From Microbacterium gallinarum (lineage in GTDB: Bacteria; Actinomycetota; Actinomycetes; Actinomycetales; Microbacteriaceae): DNA of 64,000 nucleotides. The stretch is from contig NZ_JACSPM010000002.1 of the NCBI RefSeq assembly GCF_014837165.1, positions 62,001 through 126,000 of the forward strand, in the 5' to 3' direction. A model generated the notes under the pieces. The model saw only the letters and a program-made list of their open reading frames with translations, did not search any database and was not told the origin of the DNA. A program made the translations under genes and the position numbers. Shown piece by piece: positions 1-8,740 of the stretch (position 1 is its first letter; every line of letters starts with the position of its first letter).

Positions 1-941
1 CCGCGCTGCGAGATGTCGAGGCTGGAGCGGTAGTGGGCGGCCAGCAGGGCGTACCGGATGACCAGCGGGTCGAACTCCTCGAGCGCATCGGCGGCGAGCA
101 CGAAGTTGAACAGCGACTTCGACATCTTCTGGCCGCTCACCGTCACGAGGCCGTTGTGCACCCAGTACCGGGCGAACGGGTCGCCGGCCGCGGTGGACTG
201 GGCGAGCTCGTTCTCATGGTGCGGGAAGCGCAGGTCGAGGCCGCCGCCGTGGATGTCGAACTCGGCGCCGAGGTAGCGGCGCGACATCGCCGAGCACTCG
301 ATGTGCCAGCCGGGCCGGCCGGGCCCCCAGGGCGAGTCCCACGTCGCCGAGGACGGCTCGTCGGCCTTCGCACCCTTCCACAGGGCGAAGTCGCGCGGGT
401 CGCGCTTGCCGCGCGGATCGGCGTCGGCGGCCGGCTCCATCGCGTCCAGGCTCTGCCGGGTCAGGTCGCCGTACGACGGCCACGACCGCACGTCGAAGTA
501 CACGTCGCCCGCGGCATCCGTCCCCTCCTTCGCGGAGTACGCGTGACCCGCCTCGATCAGGCGCTCGATCAGCTCCTGCATCTGCGGAATCGACGCGGTC
601 GCGCGCGGCTCGTAGGTGGGGGGAAGGATGCCGATCGCGGTGTACGCGCGGGTGAACTCGAGCTCCATGCGGTAGGCCAGCGCCCACCACGGCTCGCCGT
701 CGGAGGCATTCGCGAGCACCTTGTCGTCGATGTCGGTGACGTTGCGCACGAACGTCACGCGACCGTGGCGGTGGGCGAGCCAACGGCGGAGGATGTCGAA
801 GCTCAGCGCGCCGCGGAGGTGACCGATGTGGGGGCCGGACTGCACCGTCGGGCCGCAGACGTAGATCGTGACATTCGAGGGGTCGAGCGGAACGAAGTCG
901 CGCAGAGCCTGAGCCTTGCTGTCGTAGAGCTGAACCGTCAC
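1..941 (-). CDS. cysS: Cysteinyl-tRNA synthetase (C-terminus off window)
   Basis: Class I aminoacyl-tRNA synthetase that charges tRNA-Cys in the cytoplasm. The start (GTG at 939-941, protein VTVQLYDSK) is inside the window; about 313 residues of a usual ~470 are visible before the left edge. Seen: zinc ligand Cys in YVCGPTVQ (about residue 29), the HIGH-type motif PHIGH (37-41), WHIECSAM and HHENE (further zinc-site segments), and KMSKS beginning near residue 272. An ATG three bases upstream is out of frame and stops at once, so GTG is chosen. In actinobacteria cysS normally follows carD-ispD-ispF; here two opposite-strand genes lie between. Family assignment is secure; the alternative MshC is less likely given the KMSKS/anticodon-side layout. 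Confidence 0.96.
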   Translation of the reverse strand, partial: MTVQLYDSKAQALRDFVPLDPSNVTIYVCGPTVQSGPHIGHLRGALSFDILRRWLAHRHGRVTFVRNVTDIDDKVLANASDGEPWWALAYRMELEFTRAYTAIGILPPTYEPRATASIPQMQELIERLIEAGHAYSAKEGTDAAGDVYFDVRSWPSYGDLTRQSLDAMEPAADADPRGKRDPRDFALWKGAKADEPSSATWDSPWGPGRPGWHIECSAMSRRYLGAEFDIHGGGLDLRFPHHENELAQSTAAGDPFARYWVHNGLVTVSGQKMSKSLFNFVLAADALEEFDPLVIRYALLAAHYRSSLDISQR

Positions 942-983
942 CGCATCAGCCTACCGGCCGGGTATCCGCTAGAACTGAGTGTG

Positions 984-1916
984 ATGCATGTGCTCGCCGT
1001 CCTCGCCGCCGCAATGCTCTTCGGTACCACGGGCACGTCGCAGGCGCTCGGACCCGAGGGCACCACGCCGCTGTCGATCGGCGTGATGCGCATGGTCATC
1101 GGCGGCACCGGGCTCGCGGTCCTCGCGTTCCTCCTCGCCGCCCGCCACGCGCGCCGCCGGCCGGCCGACGCCGCTCGTCCGCCCCGGCTGAGCCTGCGGC
1201 CGCTGTCGCTCATGGTCCTGACCGGAGCCTGCCTGTCGGTGTACCAGCCGCTGTTCTTCCTCGGCACCGGGCTCAACGGCGTCGCCGTGGGCACCGTCGT
1301 CGCGCTCGGATCCGCACCGATCCTCGCCGGGCTGCTGGAGTGGGCGCTGACGCGACGGATGCCGTCACCGACGTGGATGGGCGCGACAGCCCTCGCGACG
1401 CTCGGCGTGGTGCTGCTCGGCTTCGGCGGCGAGGCCGGAAGCGCCGGCGGCACCGATCCGCTCGGGCTGCTCGGCTCGATCGGCGCGGGGGCCTCGTTCG
1501 CGGTCATCGCCAACGCCCAGCGCCGTCTGCTCGACGACGGCTGGGATCCGTTCACCGTCGTCGGCGCGATGGGCGCCTCGTCAGCCGTGCTGTGCGCGCT
1601 CGCGCTGCCCTTCGTCGACCTCGCCTGGCTCGGCACCACGAATGGCGTCGTCATGGCACTGTGGCTCGGGCTCGGGACGATCTCCATCGCGTACGTGCTG
1701 TTCACGTGGGGGCTCAGCGGACTCACCGCCGCGACCGCCGCGACGCTCACGCTCGGCGAGCCGCTGACCGCGAGCATCCTGGGCATCACCGTGCTCGGCG
1801 AGCGGCTCTCCGTGCTCGCGATCGTCGGGCTCGTGGTGCTCGCGGCAGGCCTCGCACTGCTCGCGTGGGGATCGCGCGCACCCCGCGACCCGAAGCCGTA
1901 CGCCGTCGAGGCCTGA
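984..1916 (+). CDS. EamA/DMT-family transporter
   Basis: Predicted inner-membrane exporter of the drug/metabolite superfamily, 310 residues, made of two EamA halves of about five transmembrane helices each. The N-terminal helix MHVLAVLAAAMLFGTTGT and the C-terminal hydrophobic helix followed by a short basic tail are typical, and length matches the family. The reading frame is open far upstream, but the start at ATG 984 (or the adjacent GTG 981) is preferred because TAGAACT lies just upstream and upstream translation looks like non-coding shadow. Substrate cannot be deduced. It points convergently at ispDF together with the next gene, breaking the usual carD-ispDF-cysS linkage. Confidence 0.85.
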   Translation: MHVLAVLAAAMLFGTTGTSQALGPEGTTPLSIGVMRMVIGGTGLAVLAFLLAARHARRRPADAARPPRLSLRPLSLMVLTGACLSVYQPLFFLGTGLNGVAVGTVVALGSAPILAGLLEWALTRRMPSPTWMGATALATLGVVLLGFGGEAGSAGGTDPLGLLGSIGAGASFAVIANAQRRLLDDGWDPFTVVGAMGASSAVLCALALPFVDLAWLGTTNGVVMALWLGLGTISIAYVLFTWGLSGLTAATAATLTLGEPLTASILGITVLGERLSVLAIVGLVVLAAGLALLAWGSRAPRDPKPYAVEA

Positions 1917-1959
1917 CGAAACCTCCCTGCAACGCGTGGGTGGCACACTGGCCTGCGAC

Positions 1960-2427
1960 ATGCACGCCACCATCCGCATCCAGCCCGACGACCTGAGCGG
2001 CCAGGCCACTCGGCGGCTCATCGCGTTCCACCTCGCCGGCATGCTCGAGACCTCGCCGCCGGAGAGCGTCCACGCGCTCGACATCGACGCGCTGCGCGAC
2101 CCCGCCGTCTCGTTCTGGTCGGCGTGGGTCCAGGACGACCTCGCCGGAATCGGCGCGCTCAAGACGATGGACGCCGAACGCGGCGAGCTGAAGTCGATGC
2201 GCGTCGACGACCGCTTCCGCGGCTACGGCATCGGACGCGCGCTGCTGCGGCACATCATGGCCGACGCTCGCGCGCGCGGCATGACGAGCCTGTGGCTCGA
2301 GACGGGAAGCACCGAGGAGTTCCTCCCCGCCCAGCGTCTCTACGAGAGCGAGGGGTTCACCGAGTGCGGGCCGTTCGACGGGTACGCGCTCGATCCGCAC
2401 TCGATGTTCATGACCCGCGCGCTCTGA
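1960..2427 (+). CDS. GNAT-family N-acetyltransferase
   Basis: 155-residue acetyl-CoA-dependent N-acyltransferase. The acetyl-CoA pyrophosphate loop is visible as RFRGYGIGRALL (RxxGxG/A), followed by the family's helix and the WLETGS strand and a C-terminal RLYESEGF segment, all in the normal GNAT order and length. ATG 1960 is taken because the frame upstream (from 1936) has no ribosome-binding site and 1960 begins the conserved fold. Substrate unknown. It follows the EamA gene by 43 bp on the same strand, so the two may be co-transcribed. Confidence 0.85.
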   Translation: MHATIRIQPDDLSGQATRRLIAFHLAGMLETSPPESVHALDIDALRDPAVSFWSAWVQDDLAGIGALKTMDAERGELKSMRVDDRFRGYGIGRALLRHIMADARARGMTSLWLETGSTEEFLPAQRLYESEGFTECGPFDGYALDPHSMFMTRAL

Positions 2428-2483
2428 GCGCGCCGAGAGCCGCTTCGACGGGCGCCTCGACGGTCGCCGCCGCGTCGACGGGA

Positions 2484-2548
2484 TCAGGCGATTCGGCGAG
2501 ATCAGGCGGATCCGGCGCAGGACGTCCTGAATCCGTCGATTCGCCTGA
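2484..2548. terminator. Imperfect inverted repeat between convergent genes
   Basis: TCAGGCGA (2484-2491) pairs with TCGCCTGA (2541-2548), and CAGGACGTCCTG (2518-2529) forms an inner palindrome. It lies in the 182-bp gap between the convergent GNAT and ispDF genes. The gap also holds short ATCAGGCG-type repeats and no convincing gene. A bidirectional transcription stop is the simplest reading. Confidence 0.45.
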
Positions 2549-2609
2549 ACCCGGCGATGGTGAACGGCGAACGGCGACGGCGAGGGCGAGGGCAATGGCG
2601 AGCGGCGCC

Positions 2610-3815
2610 TCAGGCCTTGACGACCAGCGCCATCGCGAAGGCCGCCACTCCCTCACCCCGACCGGTGAAGCCCAGTCCGTCGGTCGTCGTCGCCGACACC
2701 GACACGGGAGCGCCGCCGAGCGCCGCCGACAGGGTCGCCTCGGCCTCGGATCGGCGTGCCGCGAAGCGCGGGCGATTCGCCTGCACCTGCACCGACACAT
2801 TGCCGACCCGCCAGCCGGCCTCGCCGAGCAGCCCGAGCGTGCGCGCGAGGAACACGTCGGCATGCGCGCCGGCGTACTCGGGGTGGTCGGTGCCGAAGTG
2901 TGTGCCGATGTCGCCGAGTCCGGCGGCCGCCAGCAGGGCGTCGACGATGGCATGCGCGACAGCGTCGCCGTCGGAGTGCCCCGACAGCGCCTGCTCCCCC
3001 GGCCACTCAAGGCCCGCGAGCCAGAGCGCGCCGACGCCGCCGAACGCGTGCACGTCGGTGCCGAGCCCGACCCGAGGGATCGCGGCGTCGTGCTCGATGC
3101 GCGCCGAGGTGGGTGCGATCGGCCGGTCGGCGACCACGCTGCGCGCGCGGTCGAGGTCGTCCGCGGTCGTGATCTTGAAGGCGAGCGGATGCCCCGGCAC
3201 GGCCGCGACCGGATGGCCGGCGTCGGCCACGAGAGCGGCGTCGTCAGTGAAGTCGGCGGTCGCGTCCCGATAGGCGGCGTCGAGCACCTCGCGCTGGAAG
3301 CCCTGGGGCGTCTGCGCGGCGGACAGCTCCGACCGGTCGACCCCGCCGACGATCTCGGCACCGTCGACGCGCTTGATCGTGTCGACGACGGGCAGCACGG
3401 GAATGGCCGCGGCCCGGCCCGACTCGATCGCCTCGATCACGCGGGCGAACACCTCGGGCGGCGTGAGCGCCCGCGCGGCGTCGTGGACCAGCACGATCTC
3501 GACGTCGGCCCACAGCGCCGACAGCCCGGCCTGCACCGACGCCTGGCGTGTCGCCCCACCGGGGACGACCGTCACGAGATCGCGGCGGTCACCGGCGGCC
3601 TCGAGGGCCTCGCTCAGCGCATCGCCCTCGCGCCCGGGAGGGGCGACGACGACGACCTGCGCGGCGGGGGCGTCGAAGACGCGCTCCAGCGCGTGGCGCA
3701 GGATCGTGTGACCGTCGATCCCGACGAACCCCTTCGGCGCTCCCGCGCCCAGCCGCGTGCCCGAGCCGGCCGCGACCACGATGATGCCGATGCGGGGAAC
3801 GGGTGCAATGGTCAC
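2610..3815 (-). CDS. ispDF: Bifunctional IspD-IspF (MEP pathway)
   Basis: Fusion of 2-C-methyl-D-erythritol 4-phosphate cytidylyltransferase (IspD, residues ~1-230) and 2-C-methyl-D-erythritol 2,4-cyclodiphosphate synthase (IspF, ~240-400), two non-consecutive steps of isoprenoid precursor synthesis. IspD part: nucleotide loop [15 protein letters not shown] and VHDAARAL. IspF part: metal-binding GLGTDVHAF and [17 protein letters not shown]. Start: GTG 3815 ([10 protein letters not shown]) is placed because a TAGCGT -10 box (3828-3823) lies seven bases upstream, the leaderless spacing seen elsewhere here; an in-frame GTG at 3824 would overlap that box. It follows carD on the same strand (57 bp). 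Confidence 0.94.
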   Translation of the reverse strand: MTIAPVPRIGIIVVAAGSGTRLGAGAPKGFVGIDGHTILRHALERVFDAPAAQVVVVAPPGREGDALSEALEAAGDRRDLVTVVPGGATRQASVQAGLSALWADVEIVLVHDAARALTPPEVFARVIEAIESGRAAAIPVLPVVDTIKRVDGAEIVGGVDRSELSAAQTPQGFQREVLDAAYRDATADFTDDAALVADAGHPVAAVPGHPLAFKITTADDLDRARSVVADRPIAPTSARIEHDAAIPRVGLGTDVHAFGGVGALWLAGLEWPGEQALSGHSDGDAVAHAIVDALLAAAGLGDIGTHFGTDHPEYAGAHADVFLARTLGLLGEAGWRVGNVSVQVQANRPRFAARRSEAEATLSAALGGAPVSVSATTTDGLGFTGRGEGVAAFAMALVVKA

Positions 3816-3872
3816 CCGATCCACGCTAGCGGGTGGCGCGGGAGGTCAGGACGTCGCTGAAGGGGTGGCGCC

Positions 3873-4355
3873 TCAGGAGGCGAGGACCTCGTCGAGGATG
3901 ACGCTGGCCTTCTCTTCGTCGGTCTTCTCAGCGAGCGCGAGCTCGGACACGAGGATCTGCTTCGCCTTCGCGAGCATGCGCTTCTCGCCGGCCGACAGGC
4001 CGCGGTCCTGATCGCGGCGCCACAGGTCGCGCACGACCTCGCTGACCTTGATCACGTCGCCGGAGGCGAGCTTCTCGAGGTTCGCCTTGTAGCGGCGGGA
4101 CCAGTTCGTGGGCTCCTCCGTGAAGGGAGCGCGCAGCACCTCGAAGACCTTGTCGAGGCCTTCCTTGCCGATCACATCGCGTACGCCGACCAGATCGACG
4201 TTCTCAGCGGGGACCTCGATGATCAGGTCACCCTGCGTGACGTTGAGCTTCAGGTATTTCTTGGTCTCACCCTTGATGATGCGGTCTTTGACCTCGATGA
4301 TCGTTGCCGCGCCGTGGTGGGGGTAAACGACCGTCTCGCCAACCTCAAAAAGCAT
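3873..4355 (-). CDS. carD: CarD-family RNA polymerase-binding regulator
   Basis: 160-residue CarD, which binds the RNA polymerase beta subunit and stabilises open complexes, notably at rRNA promoters. The N-terminal RNAP-interaction (Tudor-like) domain [19 protein letters not shown] and the C-terminal helical DNA-binding part ([34 protein letters not shown]) are both intact and of normal length. ATG 4355 is preceded by AAAGGA at a good distance. A TATCCT box lies upstream on this strand near 4382-4387. First gene of the carD-ispDF unit. Confidence 0.96.
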   Translation of the reverse strand: MLFEVGETVVYPHHGAATIIEVKDRIIKGETKKYLKLNVTQGDLIIEVPAENVDLVGVRDVIGKEGLDKVFEVLRAPFTEEPTNWSRRYKANLEKLASGDVIKVSEVVRDLWRRDQDRGLSAGEKRMLAKAKQILVSELALAEKTDEEKASVILDEVLAS

Positions 4356-4460
4356 GGAGTTATGTCCTTTCGGCAACCTCCAGGATACCACAGGCGACAT
4401 ACGCTAAGGTTCTCCACCCCAGGCGCTGAGGAGGCGCCCACAGCCGTCGCGCCGACCCCC

Positions 4461-4466
4461 TAGAAT
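4461..4466 (+). promoter_or_regulatory. -10 box TAGAAT of the 4501 lipoprotein gene
   Basis: TAGAAT at 4461-4466 lies about 35 bp upstream of the GTG start at 4501, which has its own ribosome-binding site (GGGAGGA, 4491-4497). This is one of the few genes in the window with a clear leader plus Shine-Dalgarno arrangement. Confidence 0.5.
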
Positions 4467-4500
4467 GCTGAAGAAGCCGTCATCCGTCCTGGGAGGATCT

Positions 4501-5004
4501 GTGAACTCGCGCCGCCTCATCGCGTCGATCGCCGTCGGGGCCGCTCTGGCTCTCGGCACGACCGGCTGCAGCATGATCTCGCCGCAGGCGACGACCATCG
4601 AGTACTCGGCGGCGGAGGGCGTCAACGTCTACGACAACGGCCCGCTCGATGTGCGCAACGCGTTCATCGTCGCGAACGAAGACGGTTCCGCCGGCAACTT
4701 CGTCGCCGCCATCGTCAACGACACCGACGAGTCGCACACGCTGCGCATCGAGCTCGGCGAGGGCTCCTCGTCGATCCCGCTCACCGTGCGCGTGCCCGCG
4801 AAGACCACGATCAGCCTCGGCGCCGAAGGCGAAGACCCCATCCTGGTCGAAGACCTCGACACGCCCGCGGGCGCCGACATCCCGGGCTACTTCCAGTCGG
4901 GCGACGCCGAAGGCACGCTCATCCCGGTGCCCGTCCTCGACGGCGAGCTGCCGTACCTCGCGCCCCTCGTGCCGAGCGAGGCCGAGGCCGAGGCCGCCGG
5001 CTGA
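4501..5004 (+). CDS. Putative lipoprotein of unknown function
   Basis: 167 residues. N-terminus VNSRRLIASIAVGAALALGTTGCSM is a lipoprotein-type signal with the modified Cys about residue 23. The mature part is an all-beta looking, acidic domain of about 140 residues with no motif I recognise. GTG 4501 is chosen over the upstream ATG (4465) because GGGAGGA precedes it at six bases and the signal peptide then begins properly. It is flanked by carD (divergent) and regX3 (convergent, separated by a strong terminator). A role in phosphate sensing is possible from position only. Confidence 0.75.
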   Translation: MNSRRLIASIAVGAALALGTTGCSMISPQATTIEYSAAEGVNVYDNGPLDVRNAFIVANEDGSAGNFVAAIVNDTDESHTLRIELGEGSSSIPLTVRVPAKTTISLGAEGEDPILVEDLDTPAGADIPGYFQSGDAEGTLIPVPVLDGELPYLAPLVPSEAEAEAAG

Positions 5005-5012
5005 GCCACCTC

Positions 5013-5059
5013 ACGACGATCGAAGCCCGCCTCCGCGAATGCGAGGCGGGCTTCGTCGT
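5013..5059. terminator. Bidirectional terminator hairpin
   Basis: GAAGCCCGCCTC (5022-5033) and GAGGCGGGCTTC (5043-5054) form a perfect 12-bp stem with a 9-nt loop, extended by ACGAC (5013-5017) pairing with GTCGT (5055-5059). It sits between the stops of two convergent genes. Confidence 0.85.
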
Positions 5060-5070
5060 GTCGAGGCTGA

Positions 5071-5754
5071 TCAGCCCTCGAAGCGGTAGCCGAGGCCGCG
5101 CACCGTCACCAGCATGACGGGCGCACTCGGGTCGACCTCGATGCGCGAGCGAATGCGCTTGATGTGCACGTCGAGCGTCTTCGTGTCGCCGAAGTAGTCG
5201 CTCCCCCAGACGCGGTCGATGAGCTGGCCACGGGTCAGCACCCGGCCCGCGTTGCGCATCAGCACCTCGAGCAGCTCGAATTCCCTGAGGGGCATGCTGA
5301 TCTCAGAGCCGTCCACCGCGACCGTGTGCCGGTCGATGTCGAGCACCACGCGCCCGGCGTCGAGCACGCGCTCGTCGAGGTCGGCGTCGACCTGAGCGAA
5401 CCGGCGCAGCACCGCCCGCATGCGCGCGAGCAGCTCACGGGCCGAGTACGGCTTCGTGACGTAGTCGTCCGCGCCGAGCTCGAGCCCCACGACGATATCG
5501 ACCTCGGAGTCCTTCGCCGTCAGCATGATGATCGGCACGGTCGACGTACTGCGGATCTGCCGAGCCACCTCGGTCCCCGGCATCCCCGGCAGCATCAGGT
5601 CGAGCAGGAGGATGTCGGCGCCGTGCTCACGGAAGGCGGTGAGCGCCGCCGGGCCGTCCTCGGCGATCTCGACCTCGAAGCCCTCGCGGCGGAGCAGGTA
5701 CGCGAGCGGGTCGGCGAGGTCGGGCTCGTCCTCGACGATCAGGACGCGGGTCAT
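5071..5754 (-). CDS. regX3: RegX3/PhoP-type response regulator
   Basis: 227-residue OmpR/PhoB-class DNA-binding response regulator, the predicted partner of the SenX3-like kinase immediately upstream. Receiver domain ~1-115 with acidic DE near residue 9, phospho-acceptor Asp in LLLDLMLPG and Lys in VTKPY; winged-helix output ~130-225 with REFELLEVLMRNAGRVLTR and VRGLGYRF. Start ATG 5754 overlaps the kinase stop by four bases (ATGA), so translation is coupled. In actinobacteria this regulator responds to phosphate starvation, and candidate Pho boxes occur upstream of phoU/senX3 and pstS here. Confidence 0.92.
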   Translation of the reverse strand: MTRVLIVEDEPDLADPLAYLLRREGFEVEIAEDGPAALTAFREHGADILLLDLMLPGMPGTEVARQIRSTSTVPIIMLTAKDSEVDIVVGLELGADDYVTKPYSARELLARMRAVLRRFAQVDADLDERVLDAGRVVLDIDRHTVAVDGSEISMPLREFELLEVLMRNAGRVLTRGQLIDRVWGSDYFGDTKTLDVHIKRIRSRIEVDPSAPVMLVTVRGLGYRFEG

Positions 5755-6974
5755 GCGGGTTCTCCGTTCGTAGGGAGGGGTCGGGATGCCTCGGCGCGCG
5801 AACGCTTCTTGGTCTTCCTGCGACCGCGCTTGGGGTCGGCCTGGTCGGCGGGCGGCGCGATCTCGGGAAGCCGGATGGTGAAGGTGGAGCCGCGTCCGGG
5901 GCGGGACCAGAGCCGCACCTCGCCGCCGTGGCGCTGGACCGCATGCTTCACGATCGACAGCCCCAGCCCGCTCCCCCCGGTGCGACGGGCACGGGCGGGG
6001 TCGGCACGGTAGAAGCGCTCGAAGACACGGTCCTGGTCGCCCTCGGCGATGCCGATGCCCCGGTCGGTCACCGCGATCTCGACGACACCGTCGACGGACT
6101 TCACACCCACGCCGACGCTCGAACCCTGCGGCGAGTAGGCGATCGCGTTCGCCACGAGGTTGCCCACCGCCTCGCTCAGCACCTGTGGATCGCCGCGCAC
6201 CCAGAGGCCGCGCGTGCCACCCCGCACGACGTCGACTCCGGCGGAGCCGGCCTGGATGGCGTGGGTGTCGAGCGCGGCCGCGACCACCTCGTCGACCGAG
6301 ACGTCGCGTTCCTCGGTGAGCTCGTCGGAGGACTGCAGGCGCGACAGGTTCATGATGCGCGACGTCAGCAGCGCCAGCCGGTTCGCCTCGGCGGTCAGCC
6401 GCGACGCGAAGATCCGCACCTGCGGGGGGTCGTCGGCGGCCGACTCGATCGCCTCGGCCAGGAGGGTCACGGCACCGACGGGCGTCTTCAGCTCGTGGCT
6501 CGTGTTCGCGACGAAATCCCGCCGCATCTGCTCGACCCGTTCGCGCTCGGTGATGTCGCGGATCACGAGGAGGGTCAGCCGGGGCGAGATGGGCGTGGCC
6601 CGCACGACGACCAGGCGGGGCTCCGCGGGCGGAGCGCCGCGGTTCAGACGCAGGGTCTCGGTCTCCGACCTCGCGCCCGCCCGGACGGTGCGCACGAGGG
6701 CACGAAGCTGCTCGTCGGGCATCGCGCGGCCCTCGGCGAACTGGAACGGCGCGGCGGCCGCGGAGGCCGCCAGCACGGTGAACGATGCGTCGACGACGAC
6801 GGCCGCATCGTCCATGCCATGCAGCACTTCGCGCACCCCGTCCGGGATGGCGAGCGACGTCTCGACGCGCGCGCGGTCGCGTGCACGCAGCGCGATGACG
6901 ATGACCGCGGCGACGGAGCCCCCGATGACGACGCCGGCGAGGAGGGCGAGCAGCGCGAGCTGCGTCGTGTCCAT
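5751..6974 (-). CDS. senX3: SenX3-type phosphate sensor histidine kinase
   Basis: 407 residues. One strong N-terminal membrane segment (about 6-30, LALLALLAGVVIGGSVAAV), a PAS-like region (~50-140), dimerisation/H-box NTSHELKTPVGAV (phospho-His near residue 160) and an HATPase_c domain with N-box LVANAIAYSP and G-boxes DRGIGI and GGSGLGLSIV; Lys/Arg-rich C-terminus. Autophosphorylates and passes phosphate to RegX3; PhoU, encoded divergently, is the usual negative modulator. ATG 6974 follows TACGCT by six bases, so the mRNA is probably leaderless. Confidence 0.92.
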   Translation of the reverse strand: MDTTQLALLALLAGVVIGGSVAAVIVIALRARDRARVETSLAIPDGVREVLHGMDDAAVVVDASFTVLAASAAAAPFQFAEGRAMPDEQLRALVRTVRAGARSETETLRLNRGAPPAEPRLVVVRATPISPRLTLLVIRDITERERVEQMRRDFVANTSHELKTPVGAVTLLAEAIESAADDPPQVRIFASRLTAEANRLALLTSRIMNLSRLQSSDELTEERDVSVDEVVAAALDTHAIQAGSAGVDVVRGGTRGLWVRGDPQVLSEAVGNLVANAIAYSPQGSSVGVGVKSVDGVVEIAVTDRGIGIAEGDQDRVFERFYRADPARARRTGGSGLGLSIVKHAVQRHGGEVRLWSRPGRGSTFTIRLPEIAPPADQADPKRGRRKTKKRSRAEASRPLPTNGEPA

Positions 6975-7045
6975 GGCACCAGCGTAGAGGGCGCATCCGG
7001 GCGCAACCGCCCGGAACAGCCATGCCCGAGGCGCTGCCGGATACT

Positions 7046-7078
7046 ATTCACCGCGGCGGCACCGTCCGTTAACCTTCG
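7046..7078 (+). promoter_or_regulatory. Candidate Pho box, three 11-nt repeats
   Basis: ATTCACCGCGG, CGGCACCGTCC and GTTAACCTTCG follow one another without gap; each carries ACC at positions 5-7, giving an 11-base period. This matches the actinobacterial PhoP/RegX3 binding pattern (GTTCACC repeats). It lies in the divergent senX3/phoU intergenic region and could serve either gene. Confidence 0.6.
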
Positions 7079-7140
7079 CGGGCGAGGATCGCCCCATCGC
7101 GCAGGCGGAAGCCTGCCCCGAAGAGGAAAGGTGCGTCGGA

Positions 7141-7818
7141 ATGCGCGAAGTCTTCCACCAGTCACTCGAGGACGTCCAGGCTCGGCTCGTCGAGATCGCC
7201 GAGCTGGTCACGGTGGCGATCGACAAGGCGACGCAGGCGTTCGGCGCGAGCGACGTCGGCCTCGCCGAGGAGGTCATCGAGGCGGACGACGTCATCGACG
7301 ATAAGGCTGTCGCGCTCGACGAGCTCGCGATCGAGATCCTCGCCAGGCAGCAGCCCGTCGCACGCGACCTGCGCATCGTCGTGAGCGCGCTGCGCATGAG
7401 CGCGTCGCTGGAGCGCATGGGCGACATCGCCGAGCACATCGCGCAGCTCACCCGCATGCGCTTCCCCGACCGCGCGATCCCGAAGGGATTGAAGTCCACG
7501 TTCCTCAAGATGGGCCGGCTCGACGTCGAGGCCGCCCGCCAGCTCACCGAGCTGCTGCGCACACAGGACGGCGACCTCATCGAGGCGATCCGCAGCGCCG
7601 ACGACGAGCTCGACGATCTGCACGTCGCGGTGTTCGAGAAGGTGCTCAGCGACAGCTGGCAGGGCGAGGCGGCCGCGACGGTCGACGCGACGCTCGCCAG
7701 CCGCTACCACGAGCGGTTCGGCGACCACGCGGTGTCGGTGGCGAAGAAGGTCGCCTACCTCTCGACGGGCGACTGGACCCCGTCGACCGACGCGATCGAG
7801 ATCATCGCCAAGGACTGA
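7141..7818 (+). CDS. phoU: PhoU phosphate-signalling protein
   Basis: 225 residues, two PhoU helical-bundle repeats (about 10-100 and 120-210). Characteristic E/DxxxD segments DDVIDDKA and DDELDDLH that bind metal clusters are present, as is the conserved RDLRIVVSALRMSASLERMGDIAEHIA stretch (read in parts). It links the Pst transporter to the SenX3/RegX3 system and keeps it off under phosphate sufficiency. Start ATG 7141 has AGGAAAGG upstream. Unlike in many bacteria it is not the last pst gene but sits 9 kb from pstSCAB, next to the two-component system. Confidence 0.94.
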   Translation: MREVFHQSLEDVQARLVEIAELVTVAIDKATQAFGASDVGLAEEVIEADDVIDDKAVALDELAIEILARQQPVARDLRIVVSALRMSASLERMGDIAEHIAQLTRMRFPDRAIPKGLKSTFLKMGRLDVEAARQLTELLRTQDGDLIEAIRSADDELDDLHVAVFEKVLSDSWQGEAAATVDATLASRYHERFGDHAVSVAKKVAYLSTGDWTPSTDAIEIIAKD

Positions 7819-7827
7819 GTCCCAGCA

Positions 7828-7877
7828 ACGACGAAGGGACCGGATGCCTCGGCCGAGGCATCCGGTCCCTTCGTCGT
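7828..7877. terminator. 50-bp perfect palindrome, convergent terminator
   Basis: Bases 7828-7852 are exactly complementary to 7853-7877 (25-bp arms, no spacer), containing GGATGCC and GGCATCC in the arms and followed by CTTTAT. It lies between the convergent phoU and gpmA genes and should stop transcription in both directions. Confidence 0.85.
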
Positions 7878-7892
7878 CTTTATCGGCTCGGG

Positions 7893-8642
7893 CTACTTCT
7901 TGCCCTGCGCGGCGACGGCGGCGGCGCCGGCCGCGGCCGCCTCGGGGTCGAGGTACTCACCCGGTGCGATGGGCTTCAGGTCTTCGTCGAGGCGGTAGAC
8001 CAGCGGGATGCCGGTGGGGATGTTCAGCTCGGCGATGTCGGCGTCGCTGATGCCGTCCAGGTGCTTCACGAGACCGCGCAGCGAGTTGCCGTGCGCGGTG
8101 ACGAGCACCGTCTTGCCGGCCTTCAGGTCGGGGACGATGTCGCTGTGCCAGTAAGGCAGCATGCGGTCGATGACGATCTTCAGCGACTCGGTGTCGGGCA
8201 CTTCGCCGTCGATGCCGACGTAGCGCGGGTCGCCGACCTGGCTGTACTGGTCGTCGGCGGGCAGGGGCGGCGGCGGCACGTCGAACGAGCGGCGCCACAG
8301 CATGAACTGCTCGTTGCCGAACTCCTCGAGGGTCTGGGCCTTGTCCTTGCCCTGCAGCGCACCGTAGTGGCGCTCGTTGAGGCGCCACGAGCGCTTGACG
8401 GGGATCCACAGGCGGTCGGCCGCGTCGAGGGCGATGTCGGCGGTCTGGATGGCGCGGCTCAGCACCGAGGTGTGCAGGACGTCGGGAAGGATGCCGGACT
8501 CGGCGAGCAGCTCGCCGCCGCGCTGGGCCTCGGCCTTGCCCTGGTCGGTGAGGCGGACGTCGACCCATCCCGTGAACTGGTTGGTCTTGTTCCACTCGCT
8601 CTGGCCGTGGCGGAGGAGGATCAGCGTGTAAGGCGCGGTCAT
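7893..8642 (-). CDS. gpmA: 2,3-BPG-dependent phosphoglycerate mutase
   Basis: 249 residues; interconverts 3- and 2-phosphoglycerate in glycolysis/gluconeogenesis. Histidine-phosphatase signature [10 protein letters not shown] with the catalytic His near residue 11, ERHYGALQG, and the second catalytic His in [15 protein letters not shown] are all present, and the length is that of the dPGM family. ATG 8642 ([13 protein letters not shown]) is preferred to a more upstream ATG because a TATCAT box and GGGGG lie immediately before it. Located beside phoU as in many actinobacteria. Confidence 0.95.
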   Translation of the reverse strand: MTAPYTLILLRHGQSEWNKTNQFTGWVDVRLTDQGKAEAQRGGELLAESGILPDVLHTSVLSRAIQTADIALDAADRLWIPVKRSWRLNERHYGALQGKDKAQTLEEFGNEQFMLWRRSFDVPPPPLPADDQYSQVGDPRYVGIDGEVPDTESLKIVIDRMLPYWHSDIVPDLKAGKTVLVTAHGNSLRGLVKHLDGISDADIAELNIPTGIPLVYRLDEDLKPIAPGEYLDPEAAAAGAAAVAAQGKK

Positions 8643-8740
8643 GGCCCCCATGATATCGGCGCGACGACAGCCGCTCCGGGCCGATGACGTGGCATTGCGC
8701 TCCACGCGGGCTCCCAGGTGGCCGGTGGCACGATGGACCG

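Noticed and set aside
33..980. Fusion of an N-terminal domain to the EamA transporter
   Set aside because: The upstream open frame is the antisense of cysS; the transporter starts at 981/984.
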